A program made the translations under genes and the position numbers. This document shows, one piece after another, positions 1-11,603 of a DNA stretch of 64,000 nt (position 1 is the stretch's first letter; each line of letters begins with the position of its first letter). This DNA is from Turnera subulata (Eukaryota > Streptophyta > Magnoliopsida > Malpighiales > Passifloraceae), in contig JAKUCV010006612.1 in NCBI GenBank assembly GCA_028386065.3, forward strand, positions 146,584 to 210,583, read 5' to 3'. The notes beneath the pieces were generated by a model. It was not told where the DNA came from and ran no database searches. It saw only the letters and a list, made by a program, of their open reading frames with translations.

Positions 1-717
1 AACAATGGACAAGTACCTGTTCCATAACTGTTTCACCAAGAGAACTGCGGATGTGCTGCAACCAATCATGTGTCACATTAGTATCAATATCACAAATGTT
101 GTTTGGAATAGAGCTTAAGCGCCATACTTTCTGAGACCAAGTACAGTCCCCCAACAAATGCAGAACCGATTCAGGTGCAGCATTACACCATGGGCAAACT
201 GAATCGACAGCCTGTAGTCTTCCTGCTATGTTAACTCGGACATGGAGTATATTTGTGCACAAAGGCCACGCAAATGACCGAATCTTAGGGGGGACATTTA
301 GTTCCATAAACTTTTCCACCAAGCAGGTGAAACATCAGGTATCCAGAAAGAGAGGAAAGATACTGCGGATGTAAGAGAGTTAAACCCACATTGTAACCAC
401 TTTTCACAGTATATGTACCTGATGTACTAAGAGGCCAATAAGGATTATCTGGCAGGCTACGGGCACTAAGAGGAAAGCCCTTTATAAGTCGAGCTTCTTC
501 TCCAAAGAAAATGGTGTCTATTAAACCATATTTCCAATTAGCCGAATTAGGTAGAATAAGAGAACTCACCGTAGCAGTAGGATCCAAACCCGAGACGGGT
601 GAGTGAAAAATACTCTCACCTTCTCTTGGCAGCCATTTATCCTCCCAAATCCGAATTGATTGACCATTCCTAACAAGCCACTGAACCCCATGTTCTAGAA
701 TAGGTCTTGCCTTCAAA
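1..717 (-). mobile_element. LINE (non-LTR retrotransposon) remnant, unit A, 3' portion
   Basis: On the minus strand it encodes the end of a LINE ORF2-like protein: the ARPILEHGVQW and IRIWEDKWLP motifs that follow the reverse transcriptase, then the zinc-knuckle-like zf-RVT region towards position 1. The 3' end is cut by the window edge. Stops and frameshifts make it non-functional. The hAT-like insertion at 718 splits it from its upstream part at 6905-7040. Confidence 0.85.
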
Positions 718-993
718 CAGGGGCGGATTCTAGAAAAATTGTTAGGGAGGGCGAACTTGTTACTCTATTAAATTTCTAGGGACTTAATTAAAATAGTATT
801 ACAAATTAAATATTTAAATGGGAATGTAAGAGGGGGGGATAGAAAAGTGGGTGAAAAATGACAAACTTCATATACTCGAACCCTGCATCTCTTTGGTGGG
901 GGGACACAACCAACACACAACGATTAAACAACTATCACATTACTAACGCAGTTCAATATACCCAATATAAATTTTTTATTCTAGGGGGGCTAG

Positions 994-1385
994 TGTCACG
1001 GGCACAAAGATGATGCACAGCAACAGCTCGTGCGGTCAAGCCAGCGGCTTGTCAACCTAGCAAAAATCACGAATAAAAGAGATAGAGAAATCGGCAACAC
1101 AAAGAATATGGGAGAAGACTCGGTATTATTACTAAATAATGTTAACAACAATACATGCCCAACAATTCCCCCTCACGCATCCTATTTATAATAGGTACCG
1201 CAAGGTTTCAGCTAACTTTCCCTACAAGTAAAAGGATCCCTTCCTGGGCTAGGTTTCTCTTTACTTGTCCATGCCAACTCAAACTCAAGGCGGCCAACCC
1301 TAGCCCAAGTCAGAATGGGCCAGCCCACACACACACCATCTCAAATTAGGATTCATGTGTGCCTTTGAAATCCTAGTGTGTGACA
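994..1385 (-). repeat. 3' LTR of gypsy element, unit A
   Basis: Begins TGTCACGGGCAC and ends GTGTGTGACA. A polypurine tract, AGTGGGGGAGAA on the minus strand, lies immediately internal at 1386-1397. The matching LTR is at 6468-6860. Confidence 0.92.
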
Positions 1386-1396
1386 TTCTCCCCCAC

Positions 1397-4300
1397 TCAA
1401 TCCTGCGATGCCCTCATCGTAGCCATCTCGTGATAGGCTTCTAGCTCATCCCGAAACTACCACAAATGATGCTCGCGCTCCCAACTTGCTTCAGTCTCTG
1501 GTAGACCTTTCCATTAAACAAAGTATTCCAAATGGGGTGCATTCTGACCACGACGTGGAACTAGTCTGTGCATTACGATCTGTTCCACTTGCTTGTCATG
1601 TGCTACAGTCACAGCGATTGGTGCTCGCTTGGACTCATTCCTACTGCTATCTCCCTTGTCAGCATGAAACGGCTTCAACAAGCTCACGTGGCAAACTGGA
1701 TGAAAACCAACAGTGTGGGGTAACAGAAGCTTGTAAGCAGTGCGACCAATCCTCTTCTCCACTCGGAAAGAACCTTTGTACCTGCGAACTAAGCCGCTGT
1801 GCAGCTTCTTGAAAGCTTTTTGTTGGTGCGGTAGCATTTTCACCAGTATCATGTCACCCTCCTCGAATTCAAAGTGTCGTTGCTTCTTATCAGCCCACTT
1901 TTTCATCTTTGTGGCGGCCCTGGTCAAGAAGCTTCTGGTCAGATCTCGTTGCTCTTGCCTCTCCTTGGCAAAGTGCCATGCGCTAGGACTTGTGCCAGTG
2001 TGGCCCTGCGCAAGTGCACAAGGGGTCAACGGTTGGTGCCCCGCACAATCTCGAATGGACTCTTCCCAGTTAATTTACTTTGCTGCAGGTCGTATGAAAA
2101 CTATGCCACGTCTAGCAACTTGGCCCAATCCCTCTGATTAGCACTCACATAGTGTCGTAGGTACAACTCAAGCAAAGCATTCACCCTCTCGGTCTTCCCG
2201 TCGGTTTGTGGGATGAAAACTGGTAGAGAAGTTGAGGTCGGAACCCATCAACTTGAAAAGCTCCCTCCAAAACCGTCAGTAAAGTATCCATCTCGATCAC
2301 TCACAATGCTTTGTGGCACTCCACAATATTTGATGACATGCTTGAAGAATAAGCGTGCCGCATCTTCATCCGAACAATCTTTTGGGGCGACTACAAGGAG
2401 TGCATACTTGGAGAACTTGTCAACAACAACAAGTATAATACTACAGCCATCGATTAGTGGTAAACTCACAATGAAATCCATAGATATACATGTCCATGGC
2501 CTGTCAGCAATCGGCAATGGCTCAAGCAATCCAGGTGGTGAGAGTTGCCTGTTCTTGTCTTGTTGACACACTAGACAAGTCTTCACATAGAGCTCCACAT
2601 CGTCTCTCATCCGTGGCCAGTAGTACTCATTCTCCAAAAATGAGCAAGTGCGGTCGATGCCTGGATGTCCTACCCATTTCGAGTCATGGCACTCCTTCAG
2701 CACCTCTTTGCACAAACTCCCATGTTTGGGGACAAACACTCGATTCCCCTTGGTGAGCAGCAACCCTTTGTCAACCAAAAATCGCCTTGTCTTCCCTTGC
2801 ATGGCATACTCCATGAGGCTTTTGGCGTATGAATCCTGCTGCAGCCCGACTTCATTCTGCTGCTTCAAATCGGACACCGCTCGCACCACCACAACAGAAG
2901 CAAGCTCGGTTTTCTACTAGGTGCATTAGCAACAAAATTTGTCTTCCCTGGCTTGTACTCTAGAGAAAAGTCGAACTCTGCAAGAAAATCTTGCCACCGT
3001 GCTTGTTTCGGACTGAGCTTCTTTTGTGTCTGAAAGTAACTCGTAGCCACATTGTTCGTAAACACAGCAAATCTAGAACCAAGCAAGTAATGACGCCACA
3101 CACGTAGGCAGTGCACAATGGCAGACATCTCCTTCTCCTATACCGTATATCGCCTCTCCGTGTCATTATGCTTGCGAGATTCATAGGCAATAGGATGCCC
3201 ATCCTGCATCAAAATACCACCAATAGCAAAATCAGAAGCGTCAGTGTAAACATTATAGACCTTCTCACAACTCGGCAATTCTAACACTGGCTCTTCCACA
3301 ATGGCTGCCTTTAATCTCTCAAATGCCTCTTGGCACTTTGCATCCTATGTCCAAGTCTTGTCTTTCTTCAAGAGATCCATCAAAGGTGCACAAATGGTTG
3401 AATGTCCCTTGATGAACTGCCGGTAATAATTCACCTTGCCAAGAAAAGAACACAGCTCGGGTACCTTCTTGGGTGCTTCAATCAATGATTTCTTGCAAAT
3501 TGGACCTGTCCATCTTTAGCTTCCCGCCTCCAACAATGTGACCAAGGAATGCTATCTCCCGTTGCAGAAAAGCACACTTCTCCTTCTTTACAAATAGCTC
3601 ACTGTCTCGCAAAGCCCGAAACACTTGTCTCAAGTGATCTAGATGGTCCTCAAGTGTCTTACTATAGATCACAATGTCATCTAAATAGACCACCACAAAT
3701 CGATCCAGAAACGGGGCCAACACCTTGTTCATTAATGTACAGAAAGTAGCAGGTGCGTTGGTTAGTCCAAAAGGCATGACTAGAAATTGTACCTCATCAC
3801 ACACGCGGTCTATTGCTCGTCCCCCTCAGCAATGCGAACCTGCCAATAACCCGATCTCAAATCGAGCTTAGTAAACCAGTGTGCATCTCCAAGCTGATCA
3901 AACAAGTCATCTATCCTTGAGATTGGATACTTTTTCTTCACCGTAATCTTGTTCAAAGCCCGGTAGTCGATGCAGAACCATAGAGATCCATCGTGCTATT
4001 TTTGAAAAAGCACAGGTGCACCATAAGGTGCCTTGGATGGATGAATAAACCCTGCATCCAGTAGCTCCTTCAATTGCTTCCTCAACTCATCAAGTTTATG
4101 AGGCGCCATCTGGTAAGGTGCTTTCGCTGGTGGCTTTGCACCAGGTTCCTGTTCGATTGCATGATCCACCTCCCTCCTTGGCCGCAAATTCTTTGGCAAC
4201 GAACTGGGCATCATATCCGCAAACTCTTCCAGTACCTTCTCCACTTTACTTGGCACATCAGTGTGTCCCTCCTCGCTTTTCACCTGTGCAAGGAAAGTAG

Positions 4301-5935
4301 GCTCACCATCCTTGAGCCCACGTGCCAACTACAGGGCCGAAATCTATTTCTTCGGCTTCCTTCCTTCACGTCCAGTAGGCACCACACATGTGCTCGACCC
4401 CCGCGGAAAGTGAATTTGGCAAGCACCCAAAAAAATTGCAGCATTGGGTTTCTCAAGGAACTCCATCCCTAAGATCATGGGGTAGTCATCTAGAGGGACC
4501 ACAGTCAATTCGATTTTTCCTCGCCAGTCACCCATGTTGATTTCCACACCTCGGGCCACTCCTAGGAATGGCTGGGCAGCCACATTAACGGCCATCATGG
4601 TGCTCAATTCCTTCGTAATGGCAATGCCAAGCTTCCTTGCTTCAGTACCTAAAAGGAAATTGTGAGTAGTACCAGTATCAACAAGAGTTTTAAGTTCATG
4701 TTTCCTAATGCACACATTGGTGTACATTCGACCTCCCTTTGCCTCCAGCATCTCAACATTGACTGCATTAAGGATACAAATCGACCCCATCTTGACTTCC
4801 TCATCCCCATCATCGATATCGGCACTTTGCTTCATCAAGGCAGCAAGTTTATTCTTCTGTGGACAATCCCATGCCTTGTGTGGCCCTTGGCAGAAGAAAC
4901 ACTTCATTTCACCTTTGTTCACGGATTTGAATTTGCCCCCTGGCTTCTTTTCTCCCTTCTTGGGTCCGGAACCTTGAGACTTGGCCTTCCCTTTGCCACC
5001 CTTCTTGGAATCCTTGGAAGAAGTCAATGCTTTTTCCTTGCCATATTCCGTAAGTGACTCGGCCACTCGAAGTGCCTCCTTTAGGGTCGTTGCACGACGA
5101 TCATCAATCTTCGCCCGTGCCCACCTCTGAAGTGCTTTAGTAAATGCGCCATACCCTTCCTCTTCCGTCATAGAAGGAATTTCAAAAGCCAAATCTTGAA
5201 ACACCTTGACGTATTTTCTGATGTTGTCTGTATGCTTCAAGGCTCGCAACCTGTCTCGTGCCTCCCTTTCAGCAAACTCCGGGTAGAATTGGTTCTTCAC
5301 TTCTGTCTTGAAGCGTTCCCTTGTCCAATCTGCGCACCCCTCAGTAGTGCGTACCCATCGCCACCACAAGACCGCAGAATCGGCAAAGTACCCCCCGGCT
5401 ATCTTCACCTTCTGGTCGTCTTCAGTGATCTTCAGACCATCAAAGTATTCTTCACAACTGAACAAGAAGATGTCTACTGCCTTTGCTGTCCGCGTCCCAT
5501 CATATTCCTTTGGCTTTGGAATATCGACTTTGGGCAGCACCTATTGTTGGCGAAGAGGCATACTACCATCCATCAATGCTAGTTGCTGTTTACACAGCCG
5601 GACATCATCCCTTAGAGAACGCATCTCTTCAAATTCCTCGACAAAGTCTGATAGTGCTAACATCACACTACCCTGAGTGCTTGAACCTCACTAGTCAGGC
5701 CCTCCTTGCTAGATTCACATTCATCCACTCGTTCCTCGAGGCTATCCAATCGCTCTTGGAACTTTTCAAAGCAACTTTGCAGAGCTGGGATTGAATCTTT
5801 AGTCGGATTCCTACTCTTGGATCGGACCCTCTCTCTAGTGACCTTCTTTCCCTCAGCTACCTGCTTCGGATCTGCTTGAGTAGTTGTCCCGCTTGATTCA
5901 TGCTCCCCTAGAGGTGGCTTGTTTGTAATAGCCAT
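1397..5935 (-). pseudogene. Broken gag-pol of the unit A gypsy element
   Basis: Read on the minus strand. A charged N-terminal gag segment (5663-5935) is followed by the main gag with a CCHC knuckle [13 protein letters not shown] and an aspartic protease motif VDTGTTHNF (4344-5540). Next comes reverse transcriptase with VVYLDDIVIYS (3478-4328), RNase H with LEYKPGKTNFVA (2865-3202), and integrase with HPGIDRTC and SMDFIVSLP (2248-2892). The region ends with a GPY/F-like module (1514-2029) and a chromodomain remnant with EASWERE (about 1397-1513). Several stops and frameshifts separate these blocks, including one at the start of the chromodomain, so no intact polyprotein is present. Confidence 0.88.
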
Positions 5936-6467
5936 CCCTAAACCAAAATCTCAAACAATCTCCAATAAAGTGTGATTATTCCATAACAAGAATGCAAACA
6001 AATCGACTATTATCAAGTAAATAAAAGTCGACAACCCCTTGATACAACCAGATGCATGTACCCAAGGATCAGCAAGGGACTTCAATCTTCCACACCCGCA
6101 CAAATCTACCAGTAAAAACCCACAATCGACAAGCACCAACCAATCCAAACAATTCGCAATCCACCGAATAACCAAGTCGATTTTTATATAAAAAAGAACC
6201 AAACCTGATTCGGTCAACCCTCCTTGTTCAGCAGCTTCGGCACCTCCAATCCTTGTTTTCACCCTTGTCGATTAGGGCAAAAGATTTTACAATCCCAGCA
6301 AACAAGTTCTATTCTGCGAAGAACCTATCTTGCGCGAGCTGCCGCGACCAGTCGGTGCGCCAATCACACCAGCAGCGAGCAAATCAGCCGCAGCAACCCA
6401 GTCAGCAGCACCAGCAGCCCCTAAGCCCTTGCCTTCAGAATAAAACGTGAAAAGCTCCGCTACCACT

Positions 6468-6860
6468 TGTCACGGGCACAGAGATTATGCGCAGCAACAG
6501 CCCGTGCGGTCAAGCTAGAGGCTTGTCAACCTAGCAACAATCACGAATAAAAGAGATAGAGAAATCGGCAACGGAAAGAATATGGGGAGAAGACTCAGTA
6601 TTATTATTAAATAACGTTAACAACAATACATGCCCAACAACTCCCCCTCACGCATCCTATTTATAATAGGTACCGCAAGGTTCCAGCTAACTTTCCCTAC
6701 AAGTAAAAGGATCCCTTCCTAGGCTAGGTTTCTCTTTACTTGTCCACGCCAACTCAAACTCAAGGCGGCCAACCCTAGTCCAAGTCAGAATGGGTCAGCC
6801 CACACGCACATCTTCTCAAAATAAGATTCATGTGTGCCTTTGAAATCCTAGTGCGTGACA
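6468..6860 (-). repeat. 5' LTR of gypsy element, unit A
   Basis: Same ends as the other LTR. The minus-strand sequence just internal to it (6454-6465) reads TGGTAGCGGAGC. This resembles the initiator-Met tRNA primer site TGGTATCAGAGC with two changes; unit B has TGGTACCGGAGC. Confidence 0.92.
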
Positions 6861-6904
6861 CTGGGCCCCCCTTCTCTACCCCTAAATCCGCCTCTGTCTT
6901 CAAT

Positions 6905-7040
6905 ATACTCCTCCAAGCATAACAGGGATTATGGCCCTATATTGGCCTGCATGAAAGAAGTACGTGAAAAATAATGGTCTTTCCTAGTAAATGACTTTGT
7001 TCTTTTTGTAATGACGGAAATTATAATGAGAGAGAAATAA
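6905..7040 (-). mobile_element. LINE remnant, unit A, upstream portion
   Basis: The minus strand encodes SFMQANIGP followed by CYAWRSILK, the conserved stretch that precedes ARPILEHG in plant LINEs. This is the part of the LINE cut off by the hAT/gypsy nest. Its 5' boundary is not clear; LINE similarity fades near 7040. Confidence 0.7.
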
Positions 7041-7851
7041 AGCAAGAAAAATTAAGTAGTAATTACGTGAATTTCCACATAATCAAATGTTATCCATACA
7101 ATAATTATATCTTGCACACAGGGCACCACATCGACATTTGAGTTGGAATTTTATCTAATAATTAATTATTGCTTGGATAAAGAATCCTTGTCATCTATTA
7201 TAAATCATAGGCTTAAAATTAGGAAAACAAATAACACTCAATGGAAAGTGAAAGCCCGTAGATAATTTGTTCTAGATTTGTTTTAATAAATGTGAGGTAG
7301 CGGGTATGTATCTCTGGGTCCAGCGTGTATATAATATATTTTCTTTTGTGAACACATAATAGTTTACATAATAAAACAAACAAAAAAATGAGGAATACAG
7401 AAACAAAACCCTGAAAAGAAACGAATGAACTGTCACTAGTTTAAAGCTTGAGAGAACGATCTGGATAACTACGTAGGAAATGCCCCTAATCCTATTTAGT
7501 ACATATATGTCTGAAAATTTTAATAATTGGTCTAATAAATCCTTTAGTACAACTTGAGTACAATACATTTTTGGTCAATTTTTTCTTTTTGACAACTAGG
7601 ATTGTGGGAATTTATGGAAGGTTAATCTAAGGTAGTCAAGCCATATAGAGAAGCAGGATTGTCTTCCCATAAATATATGCTGTCATCCGCCATGAACAGC
7701 TGCTTGATGCTCTGCAATTGTTTCTTTGTTTTCTTCTCTTTACTAGAATTTGGGTTATTACCAAAAGGAAAAAGAAAAAGAAAAAGATAAGATAAGCGAG
7801 ATCATGCGTGGGCAAATTTCTTAGTTCAAAACAGATGGCGCAGTTGTGCAC

Positions 7852-7861
7852 CCTATATATA
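7852..7861 (+). promoter_or_regulatory. TATA box of BXL copy A
   Basis: CTATATATAT lies about 62 bp upstream of the ATG at 7923, leaving room for a short leader. The identical sequence is at 21932-21941 in copy B. Confidence 0.7.
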
Positions 7862-7922
7862 TGTAGACTCTAAGCACAATTTTCTCATTCCACAGCCACA
7901 ACCTGAAACAATATTCCTCACC

Positions 7923-10900
7923 ATGGCAAACATTTATAGCTCTTTTCTATTTGCATATTGCGTTATTTTTGCTCTTCTCATCTCTGGTCAGGCTAGAGAC
8001 ATTTCTAATAGAGATATTTATGAAAAGTTATACTCTAAACTGTACCACCCTGATAATGTCACACCTACTGGTGCTAACTTCACCTTCGTTTGTGATCCTA
8101 AGAGATTCTCTTCTCTTGGATTGGATGTGACAAAATTTGCCTTCTGCGACAAGTCACTCAGTTACGATGTTAGAGCAAATGACTTGGTGAAGCAAATGAC
8201 ACTAAGTGAAAAGGCCCTCCAGCTTGGAGACTCCAATCAAGGAGTCCCTAGATTGGGGCTACCTAAGTATGAATGGTGGTCAGAGGCACTTCATGGGGTG
8301 TCTAATCAAGGTCCAGGAACCTCCTTTGATGCCCTCGTCCCCGGTGCAACCAGCTTCCCCACAGTAATAACAAGTGCATCAAGTTTTAACGAGTCACTAT
8401 GGTTAGCAATTGGTCAGGTAATAGCAGCTTATCATTTTTTTCTTAACCAGAAATATCCGAATACATTATAGAGATTGCGACTAGTCCTTTTCGGGTGTGT
8501 TTTTTGTTTTTTTTTTTTAATTCTTGGTCCTAATAGGCAACTCCTATAGTATATGTTCATTTATTGTTGATGTATCCTTCAGGCTATTTCAACTGAAGCA
8601 AGAGCAATGTACAACCTTGGACGTGCTGGACTAACATTTTGGAGCCCGAATATTAATGTGGTGAGGGATCCTCGATGGGGAAGGATCCTTGAGACACCCG
8701 GGGAAGATCCATTCGTCATTGGCAAGTATGCTGTTAATTTTGTCAGGGGCTTACAGGATGTTGAGGGAACTGAGAATTTTAAGGATTTGAACTCAAGGCC
8801 TTTGAAAGTTTCTGCTTGCTGCAAGCACTTTGCTGCTTATGACGTTGACAATTGGAAGAGTGTCACACGTTTTATTTTTGATGCCAGAGTAATTATTCTC
8901 CCGCCACCCAAATATTCATCCTACCATTTCTCTACTCTCAAAACCATCTAATTCTACCAACTAAATATTTTTACTTTTATTGTCTTGTCGTATGAAGGTG
9001 ACAGAGCAAGATATGGTAGAGACATTCAACAGGCCTTTCGAAATGTGTGTAAAAGAGGGGGATGCTAGCAGTGTCATGTGCTCTTATAATCGTGTCAATG
9101 GCATACCCACCTGTGCTGATCCAAAACTCTTAAACCAAACTATCAGAGGAGATTGGGATCTTCACGGGTATAATAACTAAGGATTTGCTGTTCATAGCAA
9201 TATATTTTTTTTCCTGTAAAAATTGGTTGGTTAAACATATTGCTAATAACAGAATTTATTTTGCAGATATATTGTCTCGGATTGCGATTCTGTAGAAGTT
9301 CTAGTTGATCAACATAAGTGGCTTGGGGACTCAAATGAGGATGCAGTTGCACACACACTAAGAGCAGGCAAGTCATGTGTCAAGTACTTGTTAATTCCCG
9401 ATAATTGTATCTGCCTAATCATCTTCAAGCGGTCAGAATTATCAGTGTTTGATCATTGCTTGTCCTGTAAAAATTAGTGGGTGCAATTTATTTACCGGCT
9501 CTTTTTTTTTTTTTTTTCCCTTCTAAACAGGCTTGGATTTGGACTGTGGAAGTTACTATCCCAAGTACATGGAATCCTCTGTGCAGCAAGGGAAAGTCAG
9601 GGAGGCAGATATAGACAGGTCATTGAAATACCTTTATGTGGTGCTAATGAGGCTTGGATACTTCGACGGAATCCAGCAATACACTTCACTTGGAAAGAAG
9701 GATGTGTGCTCTGATGAACATGTGGAATTAGCAAGAGAAGCAGCAAGAGAGGGAATCGTTCTTTTGAAGAACATTAATGACGCTTTGCCTTTGGATGCTG
9801 GCAAGGTCAAAAGCCTGGCAGTAATTGGACCTCATGCCAATGCTACTTTAGCCATGATTGGGAATTATGCAGGTAGTTTATCCTTCTAGAAATATGTATT
9901 TGAAATGCTAAACCATGTTAACATATATCCTTCAACTAACACAAACATTAAAATGATTATTACAGGCATCCCTTGCCAATTTAATTCTCCACTTGAGGCT
10001 CTTTCACAATATGGTGAGGTGAATTATCAAGTGGGATGTGCTCAGATCGGGTGCGGGAACGACAGCTTAATACCCCCAGCAATGCAAGCTGCACAAAATG
10101 CTGATGCCACCATAATTTTTGTAGGCATAGATTTATCCATTGAGGCTGAGGGTTTGGATAGGAATGATCTCCTACTTCCTGGTTTCCAAACCCAACTTAT
10201 TAATCAGGTTTCTGGTGCTGCCAAAGGTCCTGTTACTCTAGTAATCTTGTCTGCAGGAGGAGTAGATATCTCCTTTGCCAAAAACAATCCAAAGATAGGT
10301 GCTATCTTGTGGGCTGGATACCCAGGAGAGAAAGGTGGTCCTGCAATAGCTGATATTATCTTTGGCAAATACAACCCGGGTAAGTTTTCTTATTCATCAA
10401 TTTGTATGTATAAAAGTCCAACAGGAATCGTTTTTTTTTTTTTTTTTGGGCATTGTATGCATAAGTTTTTTTGTTGCATCATATCTGTAGGTGGAAGATT
10501 ACCTATTACATGGTATGAGGCAAATTATACCAATATGTTACCTATGACATCCATGCCACTGAGACCAGTAGACAGTTTAGGCTATCCTGGTCGAACATAC
10601 AAATTCTTCAAAGGCTCCACGGTTTTTCCATTTGGATATGGACTAAGCTATACGCAATTCAACTACACCTTAACATCTACAGTGAGCTCAACTGATATAA
10701 AGCTAAACAAGCTCCAGCACTGTTATAGCATCAGATATGGAAATGGGTCATTTGTCCCACCCTGTCCCGCTGTGCGTATAGACGACCTAGACTGCAAAGA
10801 CGAGATTAGCTTTGAAATTGAAGTTAAAAATGTGGGTGCTAGAGATGGGAGTGAAGTTGTTCTTGTCTATTCAATGCCACCAGAAGGGATTGTTGCAACT

Positions 10901-11056
10901 CATAAAAAGAAGGTTAAATTCGTGCTCAATGTCTGCAGCAGTTTGCAGGTTGTTGATTACAATGCCTACAGTGTTCTCCCAGCAGGAAACCATACAATTT
11001 CTGTTGGAGATGATATAGTCTCATTCCCAGTTCCTGTCAATTTTCAATTTTCATAG
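7923..11056 (+). CDS. BXL: GH3 beta-D-xylosidase/alpha-L-arabinofuranosidase (BXL family), copy A, with a 48-bp in-frame deletion
   Basis: Predicted secreted cell-wall glycosidase of family GH3 that removes xylose or arabinose from hemicellulose or pectin side chains. Exons by splice sites and reading frame: 7923-8417, 8583-8888, 8998-9167, 9267-9367, 9531-9872, 9966-10379 and 10491-11056, giving 797 residues. A signal peptide ([19 protein letters not shown]) starts the protein. The GH3 N-terminal domain includes [17 protein letters not shown] and the nucleophile motif [10 protein letters not shown], with Asp329 the expected nucleophile. The GH3 C-terminal domain and an Fn3-like domain follow. 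Relative to copy B, 16 residues are missing from the Fn3-like domain and two are added at the C-terminus. Intron 4 has a GC donor. Whether the protein folds is uncertain. Confidence 0.88.
9368..9530 (+). other. GC-AG intron in BXL copy A
   Basis: Exon 4 ends AGAGCAG and the intron starts GCAAGT. The frame requires GCAG joined to GCTTGG, giving Ala-Gly-Leu-Asp-Leu, so the donor must be GC rather than GT. AG|GCAAGT is the usual form of GC-AG introns. The acceptor is CTAAACAG. Confidence 0.85.
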
Positions 11057-11593
11057 TGCCAAATTTAAATGTCTGGAATTTTACCCTTTCAAGAACAAAT
11101 GTAAATAACAATTCTGCAGTTTTGGCATTAGTCGCGATTAGTCTCAATTAGTCACTGGCTGATGTTCAATTATCAAAATTTTCATCATGAATTCGCCATT
11201 TCAAGTCTTCAAGAATCTAGCCAATTGACATTATAGTTATATTTCAAATGAGTGTTGGGACTGCTTCATTTTTCTCTATGTACAATACTACTGGATATGT
11301 TTCTGATTTGGGATAAATTAATCGGTTTCAACTAAAATTAAAAAATAATATTTATTATGTTAAAAAATTCTGAGGAAACTATTTAAAAAAAATACATTCA
11401 ATCGTTAAAGTTCATTTTTTTTATATAGAAAAACCGTTAAAGTTGATAATTAACTTTAAGTCCACACAAGACATGAGTTAGGTAGTGCCATAAAATCGTA
11501 CATTTATCTTCCTTGGGTTCAAACAAAAATATTTAAACAAATAAAAGACTTCTTTGTCTTTGGTTCCTTCGACCCACAATGTTTTCTTTTTCC
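11057..11593. other. Gene-free BXL A 3' flank
   Basis: AT-rich sequence with no supported gene. It shares only scattered short similarity with the flank of copy B, for example TGTAAAT followed by ATTCTG and a GATGTTCA block. This suggests old, diverged 3' ends. Confidence 0.6.
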
Positions 11594-11603
11594 TATTTTT
11601 CTT

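Larger units (their letters stand above)
994..6860 (-). mobile_element. Ty3/gypsy chromovirus LTR retrotransposon, unit A (degenerate)
   Basis: A 5.87-kb element with two LTRs of 392 and 393 bp that begin TGTCAC and end GTGACA. Coding is on the minus strand, so the 5' LTR is at 6468-6860. The order is gag, CCHC knuckle, aspartic protease, reverse transcriptase, RNase H, integrase, chromodomain, which is the Ty3/gypsy order; the chromodomain marks a chromovirus. The LTRs differ at about two dozen positions by eye, so the insertion is old. Flanking tetramers are CTAG and CTGG; unit B has CTGG on both sides. Size and short LTRs would fit the Reina or Galadriel clades, which is inference. Confidence 0.92.
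718..6896. mobile_element. hAT-like non-autonomous element, unit A, carrying a nested gypsy element
   Basis: The left end reads CAGGGGCGGATT. The right end, read inward, is CAGAGGCGGATT, a hAT-type terminal inverted repeat. The flanking octamers are CCTTCAAA (710-717) and TCTTCAAT (6897-6904), which fits a decayed 8-bp target-site duplication; unit B preserves 7 of 8. Removing the internal gypsy element leaves only about 312 bp (718-993 plus 6861-6896) with no transposase, so this was a MITE-sized element. It sits inside a LINE reading frame: the motifs on its two sides join as WRSILK and ARPILEHG. Confidence 0.75.
1..11056. repeat. Tandem duplication unit A (LINE/hAT/gypsy nest plus BXL gene)
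   Basis: Position 1 lines up with 14035 and the match continues to the BXL stop codon near 11040/25170. The offset grows from 14034 to 14080 through small indels. The transposon part differs from unit B by several percent by eye. The stretch 7352-10904 looks identical to 21432-24984. The left end of the unit lies outside the window. Confidence 0.93.

Noticed and set aside
989..993. Expected 5-bp target duplication for the unit A gypsy element
   Set aside because: GCTAG on the left and CTGGG on the right do not match as 5-mers; only a 4-bp CTGG is perfect in unit B, so I report it as possible only.
4662..5676. Plus-strand open frames opposite gag
   Set aside because: Shadows of the minus-strand gag-protease coding in the gypsy element; the same set recurs in unit B at 18737-19969.
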